Part shown: positions 62,290 through 64,000 of the stretch, piece after piece
Numbering within the stretch: the stretch's first letter is position 1
How the letters are laid out: each line of letters starts with the position of its first letter
From: Triatoma infestans
Taxonomy: Eukaryota; Arthropoda; Insecta; Hemiptera; Reduviidae
Assembly (NCBI GenBank): GCA_011037195.1
Contig: JAAEAF010000663.1
Coordinates: forward strand, 124,001 to 188,000
Direction of reading: 5' to 3'
DNA: 64,000 nucleotides
The notes under the pieces: model-generated
Seen by the model: the letters and a program-made list of their open reading frames with translations, nothing else
The model's database searches: none
What the model was told of the DNA's origin: nothing
Program-made: the position numbers and the translations under genes

Positions 62290-63597
62290 CCCCCTAACTT
62301 ACTTACTTAATCCTTGGCGCTACCACCCATTACTGGGTCCTGGCCTGCTCAAAAATTCTACGTCATGATTCTCTATCCTTAGCCGCAATCCACAAATTCC
62401 TGGCGTTCAGCTGTCTTGTATCATTCGCAACCTGATCCAGCCATCTTATTTTCGGCCTACCAACCTTTTTCTTTTCCCTCCCGGTTCACTGAACAGCACT
62501 CTTCTGGGGATGGCAGTTTCTTCCATCCTAACAACGTGGCCTGCCCATCGCAGTTACTGCCAAGTGGATATATTTAACAACATCCACTTCCGAATACAAC
62601 ATTGCCAGTTCTTCGTTGTGACGTATCCTCCATTGTTTATTTTCCTTGACTGGACCAAATATTTTTCTTAAAATCCTTTTTTTAAAGACGAGTAGCTTTT
62701 GCTCTATCGTTTTGGTCATGGTCCATGCTTCAGAACAGAGCGTACGTCAGAACAGAGCGTATTAGCACTTTGCACAGAGTATATTTTGTGGTCATGGATA
62801 AATTATGGCTTTCAATGTACCTCAGGAGCCCACAGTAGCATTTATTGGCAGACATGAGACACTGGTTTACCTCCTGTTTTACATCATTATCCGCCGTTAT
62901 TACCAGGTGTTTAAATACGCGAACCCTTTCAAAGTTGTAATCGTTGACCTGAATGCATGAGTTATACACTTTTGTATCCGTTGTAAGGTACTTGGTCTTA
63001 TTCTCATTTACTGCCAGCCCCATGTTTCTTGCTGCCCGGTCTAAGGAGATAAAGGTTTCTTCTACAGCCGCTGAAGACCTTCCAATTATACAAATGTCAT
63101 AATCTCTTATTGAATATTGTGCCTGTGGTTTCAATTCTGGCATCTCTAATTATTAAACACAGGTTAAAGAGAGGATGAAAGGGAGACTTCCTGTCTTAAG
63201 CCCTGATCGCACTTGAATTTGTTTGACAGGTCTCCTTGTATCTTGACACGACTGTTAGTGTCAGCCATGGTCGAACGGACAAGTCTTATTAATTTGGAGG
63301 GGATTCCAAGTCGATCATTGCTTTGTATAATTCTTCGCGGTATACGCTGTCATAGGCAGCTTTGAAATCCACGAACAGCAGATGAATATTGGTGTTGAAT
63401 TCCTTAGTCTTCTCTAGAGTCTGTCTTAAGGTAAACAGCTGATCTGTAGTCGATTTTCCTTGTGTGAAGCCACACTGGTACGGCCGCACCTCCTTTTCAG
63501 CGTAGGGTCACAGCTTCTTGTTCAAGATGTTGGAGAACACCTTGTACGCCGTGGATAGAAGAGTGATCGCTCTATAATTAGAGCATTCCAAGACGCC
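62290..63597 (-). mobile_element. LINE-M: RTE-like LINE, 5'-truncated, inside the satellite
   Basis: The minus-strand element ends in (TAAG)n (TTACTTACTTA on the plus strand at about 62299-62310) and begins in the RT finger region near 63597. The coding style (QCGFTQGKSTTDQLFTLRQ, DFKAAYDS, KRILRKIFGPV) matches endonuclease-RT LINEs that I place tentatively in RTE. The target duplication is obscured by the C-rich satellite edge. Confidence 0.8.
62528..63489 (-). pseudogene. LINE-M RT fragments
   Basis: Order on the minus strand: 63289-63489 (CGFTQGKSTTDQLFTLRQ, LLFVDFKAAYDSVYREEL with the motif A Asp); a gap of about 150 bases with a deletion; 62730-63143 (RDYDICIIGRS, where YADDIDIIGRS is expected so the catalytic box is lost; AARNMGLAVNENKTKYL; YTLCKVLIRSVLTYALF); 62528-62719 (LLVFKKRILRKIFGPVKENK, RHNEELAMLYSEVDVVKYI). 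The RT core between motifs A and C is deleted. Confidence 0.85.
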
Positions 63598-64000
63598 CCT
63601 CGCCCATAAACCCTCTAAAATCAATTTTTGTCTATGCAGCAGCTTAATTGGACTGGCCATAAAAATGGTGGTGGAGATTTTACATGTATAACTGAGTAGG
63701 TTTATGTGGAGCGCTCTGTATCAAAACCAACAATATTTATGTAAATTTAAATTTAAAGTAACTGGAAAACACAACCCCCCTCCCTAATAACCCTCTAAAA
63801 TCAATTTTTTTTCTACGCAGCAGCTTAATCGGACTGGCCATAAAAAATGGATGGTGGAGATTTTACATGTATAACTGAGTAGGTTTATGTGGAGCGATCT
63901 ATATCAAAACCAATAATGTTTAGGTAAATTTAAATTTAAACTAAGTGGCATATAGACACACCCCCCTTCCTATTAACCCTCTAAAATCAGCTTTATTCTA

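Larger units (their letters stand above)
62159..64000. repeat. 181-bp satellite array, interrupted by a LINE
   Basis: ACTGGCCATAAAAATGG begins at 62159, 63652 and 63833. The last two are 181 bases apart, and the array runs off the window edge. Each unit has GAGTAGGTTTATGTGG, GATCTATATCAAAACCAA, AAATTTAAATTTAAA and an A/C-rich CCCCCCTCC...TAACCCTCTAAAATC end. The first unit is split by LINE-M; subtracting it leaves roughly one unit. Confidence 0.88.

Noticed and set aside
1..64000. Bacterial operon, CRISPR, phage or defence system
   Set aside because: All recognisable coding traces are eukaryotic transposon proteins; there are no Shine-Dalgarno-led gene clusters.

Overview
The window is an AT-rich stretch of eukaryotic nuclear DNA made almost entirely of transposable elements and their remnants. 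The mix of RNase H-bearing I-superfamily LINEs, Jockey- and R1-like LINEs, Penelope-like elements, mariner, TTAA- and TAA-flanked MITEs, tRNA-derived SINEs and CA/GT microsatellites points to an arthropod, probably an insect. I cannot name the species. I found no convincing host gene, no rRNA or functional tRNA gene, and no bacterial-type operon. Reading frames are short and broken, and those that can be recognised belong to reverse transcriptases, RNase H domains, a GIY-YIG endonuclease or a mariner transposase.

Layout. 1-1000: 3' end of an LTR retrotransposon (C-terminal coding tail, polypurine tract, start of an LTR). 3548-6970 (-): one long degenerate LINE with endonuclease, RT, RNase H and C-terminal knuckle. 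7142-8160: GC-rich block next to it. 9975-11225: SINE and a 5'-truncated Penelope-like element. 12500-19140: LTR-like repeat, repeats V and Z, a 27-bp minisatellite, SINEs, hammerhead-bearing X elements and a 1.5-kb foldback (U1) interrupted by a SINE and a MITE. 19600-21653: two LINEs on the minus strand. 22499-28728: SINE, Z, two LINE 3' ends and a U arm. 29110-30905: Jockey LINE split by a mariner. 31325-37560: repeat V, palindrome Y1, tandem repeats, a young SINE and Z. 37736-40400: Z repeats holding a LINE that itself holds another LINE. 41340-48868: CR1/Jockey-like LINE, three SINE families, LTR-like repeat, I-like LINE. 49355-55610: SINEs, LINE tails, Z with a TTAA MITE, Y, U and V. 56385-60062: X elements, SINE, a second Penelope-like element, U with an inserted LINE. 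61172-61347: foldback W. 62159-64000: 181-bp satellite interrupted by an RTE-like LINE.

Three patterns stand out. First, hammerhead-ribozyme-like cores occur in four otherwise different repeat families (X, Y, W and the Penelope-like elements). The two best copies, in X and W, have a paired stem I, a paired stem II and the GAAAC-GUH junction. All share one extra nucleotide between CUGANGA and stem II. Three copies lie inside inverted-repeat foldbacks, and one sits in a 144-bp unit flanked by a 12-bp direct repeat. Second, one tRNA-derived SINE body carries at least three 3' tails, two of which match the 3' ends of two LINE families present here. Third, several nested insertions can be read exactly from target-site duplications, which gives a relative history of the locus. 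All names of repeat families (U, V, W, X, Y, Z, T) are local labels.
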